Below, piece by piece: positions 25,543 to 36,711 of a DNA stretch of 40,751 nucleotides (its first letter is position 1; each line of letters begins with the position of its first letter). Under the pieces are notes generated by a model. The model saw only the letters and a list, made by a program, of their open reading frames with translations, made no database searches and was not told where the DNA came from. The DNA is taken from NCBI RefSeq assembly GCF_944321625.1, contig NZ_CALUMA010000117.1, positions 70,311 to 111,061 on the forward strand, in the 5' to 3' direction. The translations under genes and the position numbers were made by a program. Source of the DNA: an uncultured Slackia sp. (lineage in GTDB: Bacteria; Actinomycetota; Coriobacteriia; Coriobacteriales; Eggerthellaceae).

Positions 25543-26358
25543 TTGGAAAAACCAGAAAACTTGGGAAAAGCGTTGGAACACACATCAAACACACCACAAG
25601 ACGCCCCGGAACAAGACGCCACGCTCAGCGCCGATTATGCGCGTGCACTCACTTCCGCGCGCATCGCATGCTACGACGACCTTATGAGCGCGCCGCGCAT
25701 CACCGAGATTCCGCCCAACACCACGGCGGAATTCATCGAGGCGTTGGCGTCCACCATCTACACCCAGGCCCAGCAGGCGGGCGGCACCATTCCGTACACC
25801 GCTATCCGCGAGGTCAGCGAGAACTTCATTCATGCTCAGTTCCGCGAGATCATCGTGTCTATCCTGGACCACGGCAACACCATTAGATTCTCCGACCAGG
25901 GCCCGGGCATCCCGCAGAAGGAGAAGGCCCAGATGCCGGGCTTCTCGTCGGCGACCGAACCCATGAAACGCTACATCCGTGGCGTCGGATCTGGGTTGCC
26001 CCTGGTCAAAGAGTATCTCTCGTTTAAACACGGCCGCATAACCATCGAGGACAACCTCAAAACGGGCGCCGTGGTCACCATCAGCATCTCCCCGGAAGAG
26101 GAAGACCGCCGGCCCATCTCGCAGAAGAAGCGCGGCGTCATCATCCCCGCGCTCACCGACCGCGAGAAGGACGTGCTGTACCTGTTCATGCAGGAGCACA
26201 CCCTGCGTGTGACGGACATCAAGGACGAACTGGGGCTCAGCCCCTCGACGGTGCACCGCATCCTGGGCAAGCTGGAGGAGCACGGCATCGTGGAGACGGT
26301 GGGAAAGGTGCGCGTGCTGACCGATTTCGGCAGCCAAGTTGCTGACCAGCTGTTTTAA
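25543..26358 (+). CDS. HATPase-domain (anti-sigma/RsbW-like) ATP-binding protein with C-terminal winged helix
   Basis: 271 residues from TTG 25543; TTG 25573, after GGGAAAAGCG, is an equally good start, and ATG 25684 would give a shorter form. Residues about 75-185 form a GHKL ATPase fold: N-box REVSENFIHAQ, G1 DQGPGIP, G2 RGVGSGLPLVKEYL. There is no phosphoacceptor histidine domain and no sensor or membrane segment. Residues about 203-268 form a winged helix-turn-helix (LTDREKDVLYLF, LSPSTVHRILGKLEEHG). It therefore looks like a nucleotide-sensing DNA-binding regulator. It lies inside the origin, 227 bases before dnaA and in the same direction, and so may act on dnaA or on initiation. That role is inference. 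Confidence 0.85.
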   Translation: MEKPENLGKALEHTSNTPQDAPEQDATLSADYARALTSARIACYDDLMSAPRITEIPPNTTAEFIEALASTIYTQAQQAGGTIPYTAIREVSENFIHAQFREIIVSILDHGNTIRFSDQGPGIPQKEKAQMPGFSSATEPMKRYIRGVGSGLPLVKEYLSFKHGRITIEDNLKTGAVVTISISPEEEDRRPISQKKRGVIIPALTDREKDVLYLFMQEHTLRVTDIKDELGLSPSTVHRILGKLEEHGIVETVGKVRVLTDFGSQVADQLF

Positions 26359-26545
26359 CAAGAAGGGCAGGCGCTCGCACACTTGCCGGAACACGAGCAG
26401 GCCAAAAGCCGCCCGGGAAACCGGGCGATTCGAAAAGTCGGCGCCGGAACACAGCCCGACACCGCATGACGAAGCGGCATGCGAACAGAACGAGGAAAAG
26501 GCGTAGAAGCGCCGCAGATGAGACGCCAAGACGGCCGAGGGCTAC

Positions 26546-26551
26546 TATAAT
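26546..26551 (+). promoter_or_regulatory. -10 element of a dnaA promoter
   Basis: A perfect TATAAT lies 35 bases before the dnaA start. No clear -35 is seen at 16-18 bp, so an activator or upstream contacts may be needed. Confidence 0.55.
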
Positions 26552-26585
26552 TGCCCTGCGGCATTAAGGGAGATTCGGAACGCTT

Positions 26586-28151
26586 ATGGATTCGAACAAT
26601 CTTTACGATACATGGCAGCGCGTGATTGCGCAGGTCAAGGGGTACGACAGCGTGAACCCCGTGCAGGTCGATGCCTTCTTTGGCCGCCTGACGCCCCAGG
26701 CCATCTCGGACGGCTTCCTCATCGTGACCGCCGACACCGAATTCATCAAGATGCAGGTGGAAAAGCGCTTCATGACCGCCATCCAGCAGGCGCTGCTCGA
26801 CCTGTTCGGCATCGATTACCTGGTTGAAATCGAAGTGGACCCCACCGCGGCACCCGCCGCTCCGGCTCCCGCGCCGGCACCGGCCGCGCCCGCGGCAACG
26901 CCGGCCGCCGACCACCCCGAGCCTGCTGCGCCCGCCACCACGGTGGAACCCCCCGCGCGCACCGCTTCGCCCACCGACCACACCAAAACCCACGTGGCGC
27001 CGCACGAGGAACCCCGAAATGATCGCCCGCGCGACGAGCGGCCGTCAAGAAGAGACGAAGAGCCCCAGGGAACCCGCCGCCCCAGCGACGACGCGGGCCT
27101 GGCCTCATCCCTCACGTTCGAGAACTTCGTCATCGGCGACTCCAACCGTCTTGCCTACTCCATGGCCGTAGCCGTGGCGGAAGCGCCGGGAAAGCCCAAC
27201 CTGAACCCCCTGTTCATCTATGGAAAATCGGGGCTCGGCAAGACGCATCTGCTGCGCGCCATTCAAAACTACGTCCTTGAGACCAACCCGTCCATGCACG
27301 TGGTGTACATCGACTCGTCGGAATTCCTCTCCGACTACACCTCGGCCGTGGCGGCGCACGACAAGAATAAAGACAGCTACCAAAACTTCCAGAAGCGCTA
27401 TCTGGACGCCGACGTGCTCCTCATCGACGACGTCCAATACTTCCAGGGCAAAAGCGCCACGGTGGATATCGTGTTCCAGCTGTTCAACAAGCTCACCGCC
27501 CAGGGGCGCCAGGTGGTGCTTTCCGCCGACCGCGCGCCCAAGATGATCGACATCGACGAACGCTACAAGAGCCGTTTCAATTCCGGCGGCACCTTTGACA
27601 TCCAGCCGCCCGAGGTGGAAACCAAGCTGGGCATCATCAAAGGCTTCATCGAGGAATACAAGCGCGCCGAAGACAGCTACGACTTCTACGTGCCCGAAGA
27701 TATACAAATGTATATAGCCGAGATCTCCAGCTCCAACGTGCGCGAGCTCAAAAGCGCCGTGACCAAGGTGATTTCGCAGATCACGTACTTCAACAACCCC
27801 GACATCACGCTGGCCGACGTGAAGCTTCTGCTTGAAAACCACTTCTCATCAGGCATGACGCGCCGCCTCTCGGTAAGCGCCATCCAGAAGGAGGTCGAGC
27901 AGTTCTACAAGGTAAGCCACGCCGACCTCGTGGGGTCCAAGCGCTCGCGCAATATCATGTATGCGCGTCAGGTGGCGATTTATTTGTGCCGCCAGATGCT
28001 GGACATCCCCTACAACGACATCGGCAAGAAGTTCAACCGCGACCACTCCACGGTCATGTACTCGGTCGAGAAGATCGAAGACCGCCTGCGCGAGAGTCGC
28101 GAGCTTCAGGAGGAGCTTGAGATCATCATCAAAAACATTCGGGAAAACTAA
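26586..28151 (+). CDS. dnaA: Chromosomal replication initiator DnaA
   Basis: 521 residues. Domain I is about 1-83. Domain II is a long Ala/Pro then Arg/Asp/Glu-rich linker (about 84-175). The AAA+ domain III has YGKSGLGKTHL (Walker A, about 212-222) and DDVQYF (Walker B). Domain IV ends with the DnaA-box-binding signature NRDHSTVMYSVEKI. It binds DnaA boxes and opens the origin. AGGGAG lies about 14 bases before ATG 26586, rather far. Confidence 0.98.
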   Translation: MDSNNLYDTWQRVIAQVKGYDSVNPVQVDAFFGRLTPQAISDGFLIVTADTEFIKMQVEKRFMTAIQQALLDLFGIDYLVEIEVDPTAAPAAPAPAPAPAAPAATPAADHPEPAAPATTVEPPARTASPTDHTKTHVAPHEEPRNDRPRDERPSRRDEEPQGTRRPSDDAGLASSLTFENFVIGDSNRLAYSMAVAVAEAPGKPNLNPLFIYGKSGLGKTHLLRAIQNYVLETNPSMHVVYIDSSEFLSDYTSAVAAHDKNKDSYQNFQKRYLDADVLLIDDVQYFQGKSATVDIVFQLFNKLTAQGRQVVLSADRAPKMIDIDERYKSRFNSGGTFDIQPPEVETKLGIIKGFIEEYKRAEDSYDFYVPEDIQMYIAEISSSNVRELKSAVTKVISQITYFNNPDITLADVKLLLENHFSSGMTRRLSVSAIQKEVEQFYKVSHADLVGSKRSRNIMYARQVAIYLCRQMLDIPYNDIGKKFNRDHSTVMYSVEKIEDRLRESRELQEELEIIIKNIREN

Positions 28152-28170
28152 GGGAAAAACGGTCGAAAGC

Positions 28171-28312
28171 GGTGGAAAGTTGAGAGCCTTCAAAAATCCG
28201 GTGGAAACCGTAACAGGTTTTCCCTTATGCCTTCAGTCATGAAAGCCGCGCGCTGGCTTGGGACGATGCATAGTTTTCACCTTTTCCACCGCGCTTATTA
28301 TTACTACTATTC
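28171..28312 (+). other. Right part of the replication origin: DnaA boxes and DnaA-trio-like unwinding element
   Basis: Between dnaA and dnaN lie GGTGGAAAG (28171-28179) and GGTGGAAAC (28200-28208) on the minus strand and TTTTCCACC (28282-28290) on the plus strand. After the last box come GCG and then TTA-TTA-TTA-CTA-CTA (28295-28309) and an AT-rich stretch to about 28330. A box, a short GC segment, then repeated trinucleotides with a central T (A on the other strand) is the arrangement of the basal unwinding system described in Bacillus subtilis. Confidence 0.8.
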
Positions 28313-28348
28313 AATTAATTTAAATTAAAAGAGGAAGGGAATACAAAG

Positions 28349-29449
28349 ATGAGATTCAACATCAACAAGAGCGAGCTCCTCAATGCCCTGACTATCGTAG
28401 CGAAGGGAGCATCGACCCGCTCTGTCCTTCCCGTACTCTCGGGCGTCTATATCAAGGCAGAGGGAGCCGGCCTCACCATGCAGACCACCGACCTCGAGCG
28501 CTCCATCCGCTACGACGTCATGGCGTTGGTCGAAGAGCCGGGCGAAACCGTCATTCCCGAGAAACTGCTTTTGGATATCGTGAAGAACCTGCCCGATGCC
28601 GCGGTCGAGTTCAAGACCAACGAGGACGACGGCACCGTGTCGGTTTCCTGCGATTCCGCGTCATATGTACTCAAGACGCTCGACCCCGAGGATTTCCCCG
28701 CGTTTCCCAATGTGGACGTGAAGAACCGCATCATGGTGCCGTTCTCGGAGTTCTGCAAGATGGTCAAGCGCGTGGCCAAGGTGGTTTCCAAGGATCAGAG
28801 CCGTATTGTCATGACCGGCGTGCTTATCTCCACCACGGAATCGGGCCTGCGCATGGTGGCTACCGACTCGTATCGTCTGGCCATCTGCGACGTGGCGGCC
28901 CCGGGCGTCGAGGAAGGCTTTGAGGCCATCGTGTCCGGCGCGTTCCTCCAGGAGGTTGCGAGCCTGCCCGCCCTGGCCGACTCCATCGAGATCGGCCTGT
29001 CCGAGAACCAGGTGGTGTTCGAGTTCCAGAAAATGGTGCTTATCAACCGCCGCATCGAGGGCAACTTCCCCAACTATCGCCAGCTGATTCCCGACACTTA
29101 CGTCACCAAGACGTGCTTCACCACGTCCGACCTGATCACCGCGGTGCGTCGCGTGAGCCTGATCAGCAGCCCCACCGAACCGGTCAAGTTCGATATCAAC
29201 AAGGACGCGAAGAACGCCATCGTGACCAGCGTGTCGCAGGACGTGGGCCGCGCCGAGGAGATTCTGCCGTGCGAGGTCGCGGGCGACAACGCGCTGATCG
29301 CGTTCAACCACCAGTACGTGCTGGACGGCCTCACCTCGGTGGGCACCTCGCAGGTGTTCCTGGAAACGCAGTCGTCGCTCAAGCCCGGCATCTTCAAGTC
29401 GGCCGAGGGCGAGAACTTCCTCTATCTGGTTATGCCGGTGCGCATCTAG
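28349..29449 (+). CDS. dnaN: DNA polymerase III beta subunit (sliding clamp)
   Basis: 366 residues, the ring-forming clamp that tethers polymerase and other DNA enzymes. The start MRFNINKSELLNAL, VLPVLSGVYI, ATDSYRLAICDV and the C-terminal FLYLVMPVRI are typical. The three clamp-fold repeats fit the length. GAGGAAGGG precedes ATG 28349. It lies 197 bases after dnaA, across the unwinding element, and leads directly into recF. Confidence 0.98.
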   Translation: MRFNINKSELLNALTIVAKGASTRSVLPVLSGVYIKAEGAGLTMQTTDLERSIRYDVMALVEEPGETVIPEKLLLDIVKNLPDAAVEFKTNEDDGTVSVSCDSASYVLKTLDPEDFPAFPNVDVKNRIMVPFSEFCKMVKRVAKVVSKDQSRIVMTGVLISTTESGLRMVATDSYRLAICDVAAPGVEEGFEAIVSGAFLQEVASLPALADSIEIGLSENQVVFEFQKMVLINRRIEGNFPNYRQLIPDTYVTKTCFTTSDLITAVRRVSLISSPTEPVKFDINKDAKNAIVTSVSQDVGRAEEILPCEVAGDNALIAFNHQYVLDGLTSVGTSQVFLETQSSLKPGIFKSAEGENFLYLVMPVRI

Positions 29450-29461
29450 CAGGGCCTTGCC

Positions 29462-30610
29462 GTGGGGGAAGAGCGCGCATCGTCGGACCTGCGCATCCGT
29501 TCGCTTCGGTTCGACGACTTCAGAAGCTATGAGCATTTCGAATTGGACGACGTGGGCGACCTCACGGTATTCGTGGGGCCCAACGCGTCAGGAAAGACCA
29601 ATGCGGTCGAGGGCATCCAGCTTTTGACCGCATTCGGGTCGTTTCGCGGTGCCAAATCGAGGGAGCTCATCCGCTGGGGCGCCGAACAGGCGACGCTTCG
29701 CGCGCATCTTTTGTCCGACGCGCGCGACCTGGACGTGCGGCACGTGCTGCAACCGGGGCACAGGAGCTGCCTGCTCAACGGCAAGCGCAAGACCGTGCAG
29801 GATATGCAGGGCGTGCTTCCTTCCGTTACGTTTTCGCCCGATGACCTGGTGTTGGTCAAGGGCGCGCAGACGCATCGCCGCGCGGCGTTGGACCTCCTTG
29901 GTTGCCAGCTTTCGCGCAGCCACCGCATCCTGAAGCGCGATTACGAGCGTATCGTGCGCCATAAGAACGCGCTTTTGCGCGACGGCGCCGACCCGCTGCT
30001 GCTGATGAGCGTCGACGATATGATGTGCGCGCCCGCGGTGCAGCTGTATCTGTATCGATCCGCGCTGTTCCGCAACCTCGCCGCGCGTATCGCCCGGGCG
30101 TACGCCTCCATCACGCAGGGCGAGGAAAAGGTTGAGATGGGGTACGTGCCTTCATGGGAGGACGAGTCGGTCAAACAGGCCGCCTCGTGGGCGCCCATGA
30201 TGCTCGAATACGACAAAGAGCAGGCGACCGAGGCGTTCAATGCCGCCCTGGCTGCCCGTCGCGCGGAGGAGGCTGCGCGCAAACGCGCCTGCGTGGGGCC
30301 CCATGCCGACCGCGTGGAGTTCTTCATCGACGGGCGCAACGCGGGCATGTATGCCTCGCAGGGGCAGCAGCGTTCGCTGGTGCTGGCCTGGAAAATCGCC
30401 GAGGTGGGTCTGGTGCGCGAGCTGGCGGGCGTGAGCCCCGTGCTGCTTTTGGACGATGTGATGAGCGAGCTCGACGCCGCGCGTCGCCATGCGCTGGTGA
30501 GCCTGCTGCGCCAGGACATCCAGACGTTCATCACCACCACCGAGACCGCGTTTTTCGAGGACGACATCATGCAGCGCGCTCGCGTGATTGACCTGGGACG
30601 GGAGGTGTAG
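29462..30610 (+). CDS. recF: DNA replication and repair protein RecF
   Basis: 382 residues, SMC-like ATPase that helps load RecA at gaps. Walker A is VGPNASGKTN (about 37-46), the signature is YASQGQQRSLVLAWK, and Walker B is LLLDDVMSELDAARR. It begins with GTG 29462, 12 bases after dnaN, with a modest AGGG upstream; the LRIRSLRFDDFRSYE start of the fold follows about 10 residues later. Confidence 0.96.
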   Translation: MGEERASSDLRIRSLRFDDFRSYEHFELDDVGDLTVFVGPNASGKTNAVEGIQLLTAFGSFRGAKSRELIRWGAEQATLRAHLLSDARDLDVRHVLQPGHRSCLLNGKRKTVQDMQGVLPSVTFSPDDLVLVKGAQTHRRAALDLLGCQLSRSHRILKRDYERIVRHKNALLRDGADPLLLMSVDDMMCAPAVQLYLYRSALFRNLAARIARAYASITQGEEKVEMGYVPSWEDESVKQAASWAPMMLEYDKEQATEAFNAALAARRAEEAARKRACVGPHADRVEFFIDGRNAGMYASQGQQRSLVLAWKIAEVGLVRELAGVSPVLLLDDVMSELDAARRHALVSLLRQDIQTFITTTETAFFEDDIMQRARVIDLGREV

Positions 30611-30611
30611 C

Positions 30612-31172
30612 ATGTCCAATAATATGACGCCGTTTTCGGCGGCCTTGGGTCGGTCGCTTCGCCAGGCGGCTGAAAGCGACGTGCTGGCTGCCAAGGCCGC
30701 CCGCGCCAACAAGGTGAAGCAGATGTGGAAGAGCGTGGTGGAAATCTGCTGCCGTCCCAATGCGCAGGCATTCCTGGACCATACGAATTCCGTGTACATC
30801 ATTCGCGAGGGCGAAGGCGATGCCCAGCGCAAGATTCTCATCGTGTATGTGGACGAAAGCATCTTCGCAGCCGAGCTCAACGCCCGCCGCGAGATGATCA
30901 AACTCAAGCTGCTCGAGCGCTTCGGCGAGGATATTTCCGAGTTCCGCATCCTCATATCGCACGGGTCGTATAAAGAGAACCATCCGTATCGCGAAAAAAC
31001 GCCCGATTATCTGCCGCCTACGCCTCCGCGGCGCCCTCTCCCGCCTGAGGAGCTGGAAGACCTTCGGGAGCGTGCCGAGGCCATCGAGGACGTTCGCATG
31101 CGCGAGGCGCTTTTAAAAGCGATGATTTCAGGCCTTGAGCGCAAATCCGACGAAGATAGCGAAAACGATTAA
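30612..31172 (+). CDS. DUF721/DciA-family protein
   Basis: 186 residues from ATG 30612, with GGGAGGTG upstream; the recF stop is 1 base before it. Residues about 10-125 match DUF721 (W..VVE, L.I.V.ES.FAAEL...R..I). The C-terminal 60 residues are proline-rich, then acidic. DUF721 includes DciA, which helps load the DnaB helicase in bacteria without DnaC or DnaI. The recF neighbour position is typical of actinobacteria. Confidence 0.88.
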   Translation: MSNNMTPFSAALGRSLRQAAESDVLAAKAARANKVKQMWKSVVEICCRPNAQAFLDHTNSVYIIREGEGDAQRKILIVYVDESIFAAELNARREMIKLKLLERFGEDISEFRILISHGSYKENHPYREKTPDYLPPTPPRRPLPPEELEDLRERAEAIEDVRMREALLKAMISGLERKSDEDSEND

Positions 31173-31243
31173 AAACGCCGCTTATGCGGCTTATGGAGGC
31201 TTGTGAGATACGCGTTGAGGGCGCGTATGAAACCCCTTGTCTC

Positions 31244-31252
31244 TGGTATAAT
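31244..31252 (+). promoter_or_regulatory. Extended -10 promoter of gyrB
   Basis: TGGTATAAT is a perfect extended -10. No good -35 is needed. It implies a leader of about 180 bases that includes the parS-like site. Confidence 0.65.
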
Positions 31253-31378
31253 TAGAAAGTTCGCGCAGACGCGCGCAAAACCGCTCTATGAAAAGCGATT
31301 ATCCGGGTGTTTCGGCACCCTGAAATCTCGCTGCTCAGCCGGCCGCCAACAAGGGCGAATTCGGGTGGGCATGCGCGG

Positions 31379-31394
31379 TGTTTCACGTGAAAAC
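31379..31394. promoter_or_regulatory. parS-like site in the gyrB leader
   Basis: TGTTTCACGTGAAAAC shares the first 14 bases with parS; only the last two differ. It lies 44 bases before the gyrB start and about 10 kb from the parAB cluster. Confidence 0.7.
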
Positions 31395-31434
31395 CCATGC
31401 CGGCGCGCGCCGGTCGAGTAAAAGAAGGGGGTAG

Positions 31435-33387
<1,953 letters not shown>

Positions 33388-33406
33388 GAAGACTTGCGAG
33401 TTAGAC

Positions 33407-33528
33407 GCGAGCATGGGGTCGGGAAGGGGCTCCATGCTCAAACAGTCCTGCTCGCACGAACAGCACATTGGGTGCTGTTCGGCTCGTGCGGAACTGCGCG
33501 TGGAACCCCTTCCCGACCCCATGCTCGC
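33407..33528. repeat. 122-bp near-perfect hairpin between gyrB and gyrA
   Basis: Arms 33407-33434 and 33501-33528 are complementary at 27 of 28 bases. Inside, CGAACAGCAC (33457-33466) pairs with GTGCTGTTCG (33472-33481), with an alternative pairing of CGCACGA and TCGTGCG (33453-33459, 33484-33490). A further small hairpin, GGCAACC/GGTTGCC, follows at about 33539-33557. There is no T-run after it, so it is not a standard terminator. Confidence 0.9.
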
Positions 33529-33581
33529 TGACTTTTAGGCAACCTGCATGGTTGCCTTCGATGTAGGAAGATTGGAGTATC

Positions 33582-36182
33582 GTGGCTGATAACACCACTA
33601 TTGAAGCGGCGGAGACTGGCGCGGCCGGCATTCAGTCCGCCGAACTGGGCCGCGAGATGCGCACCTCGTTCCTCGAGTACTCGATGAGCGTCATCATGTC
33701 GCGCGCGTTGCCCGATGTGCGCGACGGCTTGAAGCCCGTGCATCGCCGCATCCTGTACGCGATGTACGACAGCGGCATCACGCCCAGCCGTCCCCATAGC
33801 AAGTCCGCCCGTACCGTGGGCGACGTGATCGGCAAGTACCACCCACACGGCGACTCCGCGGTGTACGACACCATGGTGCGCCTGGCGCAGGATTTCTCCA
33901 TGCGCGTGCCTCTGGTGGACGGCCACGGCAACTTCGGCAGCATCGACGGCGACAGCGCCGCCGCCATGCGTTACACCGAGGCCCGTCTGGCCAAACCTGC
34001 CATGGAGCTGCTGCGCGATCTGGAAAAAGAGACGGTCGACTGGCGCCCCAACTACGACGAGAGCCTGCAGGAGCCCGAGGTTCTGCCCGCGCGTTTCCCC
34101 AATCTGCTGGTGAACGGCTCCAACGGCATCGCCGTGGGCATGGCTACCAACATCCCGCCGCACAACCTGGGCGAGACCATCGACGCCGTCTGCATGATGC
34201 TGGACAACCCCGATGCGACCACCGAGGAACTCATGACCGTGCTCCCCGGCCCGGACTTCCCTACCGGCGGCATCATCATGGGCCGCAAGGGCATCCTTGA
34301 CGCCTACGAGACCGGTCGCGGCAGCCTGACCATCCGCGCCAAATGCAAAGTCGAGGAGGGCAAGAACGGCAAGAGCTCCATCGTGGTGACCGAGATCCCC
34401 TACCAGGTCAACCGCACCAACCTGATGACCAAGCTGGGCGAGCTCATCCGCGAGAAGAAGCTGCCCGAGATTTCCAACGTGCACGACGGCGCCGACCGCA
34501 ACAGCCCGGTGGACATCATCATCGAGCTCAAGCAGAACGCCATTCCGCAGGTGGTGCTCAACAAGCTCTACAAGCACACGCAGCTCCAGGTGGGCTGGGG
34601 TGTGAACATGCTGGCCCTGGTGGACGGCGTGCCGCATACGCTCTCGCTCAAGGAGATGCTGTTCCATTACATCAAGCATCAGGAAGACGTGGTGACTCGC
34701 CGCACGCGCTTCGACCTGCGCAAGGCCGAGGAACGCGCTCATATCCTGGAGGGCCTGCTCATCGCCCTTGACCACATCGATGAGGTTATCGCCATCATTC
34801 GCGGCTCCCAGACCGACAAAGAGGCGGCCGCCAAGTTGATGGAGCGCTTCGGACTTTCCGAAGCGCAGACCTCCGCTATCCTCGAGATGCGCCTGCGCCG
34901 CCTGACCGGTTTGGAGCGCCACAAGATCGAGGAAGAGCTGGCCGAGCTCAAAGAGAAGATCGACTACTACAAGCGCATCCTTGCCGACCCCGAGCTGCTG
35001 CGCCAAGTCATCAAGGAGGAGCTGCAGGAGATCAAGCAGAAGTACAACACCCCGCGCCGCACCCGCATCTCCGGCCAGGCCAAGGACCTCGACGTCGAGG
35101 ACCTCATCGCCGAGGAGGACATGGTGGTCACGGTGACCAAGGCGGGTTACGTCAAGCGTCTGCCGGTCGATACCTACCGCCAGCAGAAGCGCGGCGGCAA
35201 GGGCATGCAGGGCGTGAACCTGAAGGACAACGACTTCGTTGAGCACCTGTTCGTGGCTTCCACGCATAGCTACATGCTGTTCTTCAGCACGCGCGGCAAG
35301 GTGTATCGCCTGAAGGTGTACGAGCTGCCCGAGGCCAGCCGTCACGCGCGCGGCACCGCCATCGTGAACCTGCTGCCGCTCGAGAAAGACGAGACCATCA
35401 GCGCCATCATCGCCACAAAGGACTTCCCCGAGGACGAGTACCTGATGTTCGGCACCGAGCAGGGCATGGTGAAGAAGACCTCCATGAGTCTGTACGACCG
35501 CTCGCGCCGCGATGGATTGATCGCCATCAACCTCAAGGAAGGCGACAGCCTGATTGCCGTGCGCCGCGTGAAGCCCGGCGAGAAGGTTGTGATGGTGTCC
35601 AGCGCAGGCAAGGCCATCATGTGGGAAGAGTCTGAGACGCGTGCGATGGGCCGCGACACCATGGGCGTCCGCGGTATGACCGTGCCCGCCGGTGTGAACG
35701 TTCTTGGTATGGAAATCGCGCGCCCCGGTACGGAGCTCTTCGTGATCACCGAGAAGGGCTATGGCAAGCGCACCCCGATGAGCGAGTATCCTACACACCA
35801 TCGCGGCGGCCAGGGCGTGTTCACCATCACGATGACCCAGAAGAAGGGCCTGCTCACTGGCATGAAGGTGGTCGAGCCCGGCGATGAGCTGATGATCATC
35901 TCCGAGGAGGGCGTGGTCATCCGCACCCCTGTCGAAGATATCAGCCAGCTGGGTCGCTCTACGCAGGGCGTGCACGTGATGAATGTGGCTGAGGGTGACA
36001 AAGTGTGCGCTGTTGCCATTGCCACCGAGAGCTCTAAGGATAAGGACGACAAGTCCATCGACGAGGGCGAGACGCTGGTCGCTGAGGCCGATTCGGACCA
36101 GGATGAGCTCGTGGATGTCCCTGTCGATGAATTCGAAGATGAGGAAGTAGACGGGTTCGCCGACGACGAGCGCGACGAGTAG
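33582..36182 (+). CDS. gyrA: DNA gyrase subunit A
   Basis: 866 residues. The catalytic tyrosine is Tyr 131 in [10 protein letters not shown]. The quinolone-pocket residues read HGDSAVYD with Ser 92 and Asp 96, the usual sensitive form. The GyrA box QKRGGKG (about 535) marks gyrase and not topoisomerase IV. The end is an unusually acidic tail of about 45 residues. The start is GTG 33582, after TTGGAG. gyrB and gyrA are probably co-transcribed through the large hairpin. Confidence 0.98.
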   Translation: MADNTTIEAAETGAAGIQSAELGREMRTSFLEYSMSVIMSRALPDVRDGLKPVHRRILYAMYDSGITPSRPHSKSARTVGDVIGKYHPHGDSAVYDTMVRLAQDFSMRVPLVDGHGNFGSIDGDSAAAMRYTEARLAKPAMELLRDLEKETVDWRPNYDESLQEPEVLPARFPNLLVNGSNGIAVGMATNIPPHNLGETIDAVCMMLDNPDATTEELMTVLPGPDFPTGGIIMGRKGILDAYETGRGSLTIRAKCKVEEGKNGKSSIVVTEIPYQVNRTNLMTKLGELIREKKLPEISNVHDGADRNSPVDIIIELKQNAIPQVVLNKLYKHTQLQVGWGVNMLALVDGVPHTLSLKEMLFHYIKHQEDVVTRRTRFDLRKAEERAHILEGLLIALDHIDEVIAIIRGSQTDKEAAAKLMERFGLSEAQTSAILEMRLRRLTGLERHKIEEELAELKEKIDYYKRILADPELLRQVIKEELQEIKQKYNTPRRTRISGQAKDLDVEDLIAEEDMVVTVTKAGYVKRLPVDTYRQQKRGGKGMQGVNLKDNDFVEHLFVASTHSYMLFFSTRGKVYRLKVYELPEASRHARGTAIVNLLPLEKDETISAIIATKDFPEDEYLMFGTEQGMVKKTSMSLYDRSRRDGLIAINLKEGDSLIAVRRVKPGEKVVMVSSAGKAIMWEESETRAMGRDTMGVRGMTVPAGVNVLGMEIARPGTELFVITEKGYGKRTPMSEYPTHHRGGQGVFTITMTQKKGLLTGMKVVEPGDELMIISEEGVVIRTPVEDISQLGRSTQGVHVMNVAEGDKVCAVAIATESSKDKDDKSIDEGETLVAEADSDQDELVDVPVDEFEDEEVDGFADDERDE

Positions 36183-36252
36183 CGCGCGAGTTTGCGACGG
36201 ATGGTCCGTCGCGTAGCCGTCGCAGCGGTTGTCGCAATATACGCAACTCATC

Positions 36253-36287
36253 AGGAAGTGCCGCCTTTCGAGGTGGCACTTCCTTTT
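36253..36287 (+). terminator. Terminator of gyrA
   Basis: AGGAAGTGCCGCC pairs with GGTGGCACTTCCT (one G-T wobble) around a short loop and runs into TTTTT. Confidence 0.9.
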
Positions 36288-36364
36288 TCGCGGGGCGCGC
36301 TTCGCTTTGCAGTGGGCCTGTTGGACTCGTCATTCGACGGGCCTATTAAGCCCGCCACTCGACA

Positions 36365-36429
36365 TATCCCGTCATTTTGACGCCAAAATCCCCCGAAGAA
36401 GGCAAATTTAACGTCAAAATGACGGGATA
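36365..36429. repeat. 18-bp perfect inverted repeat, each arm itself palindromic
   Basis: Arms 36365-36382 and 36412-36429 are exact reverse complements, 29 bases apart. Each contains CGTCATTTTGACG or its complement, a 13-bp dyad (CGTCA-N3-TGACG). The gap 36183-36542 otherwise holds the gyrA terminator and the tRNA-Ile promoter. Confidence 0.85.
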
Positions 36430-36494
36430 CCATCAAGCCCCACCTCGAAAAGAGGGAGCTTCCGGGGCGGCTGAAAAATTCTCAAAAATAGTTC

Positions 36495-36524
36495 TTGCAT
36501 CGTTGGAAACGATGGGATTATAAT
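36495..36524 (+). promoter_or_regulatory. Promoter of tRNA-Ile (and probably tRNA-Ala)
   Basis: TTGCAT (36495-36500) and perfect TATAAT (36519-36524) with an 18-bp spacer, 18 bases before the tRNA. Confidence 0.75.
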
Positions 36525-36542
36525 AGCCAAGCACTTTTTCGC

Positions 36543-36619
<77 letters not shown>

Positions 36620-36629
36620 CTTTTCCGCG

Positions 36630-36673
36630 AATAAACGCTCCACCGTGAGCCACGAGCCGGTGGAGCGTTTATT
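36630..36673 (+). terminator. Strong 16-bp hairpin between the two tRNAs
   Basis: AATAAACGCTCCACCG pairs perfectly with CGGTGGAGCGTTTATT around 12 bases. The stem end is A/T-rich, so it could terminate either way. Confidence 0.8.
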
Positions 36674-36711
36674 ATATCTGCGACGGTCGGAACGCGAAAA
36701 GGCACCCATAT

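Noticed and set aside
31173..31200. Terminator after the DUF721 gene (GCCGC-TTAT-GCGGC)
   Set aside because: A 5-bp stem without a T-run is too weak to call.
33438..36251. 937-residue minus-strand ORF across gyrA
   Set aside because: Antisense shadow in a GC-rich gyrA; His/Val/Leu-rich and without known motifs.
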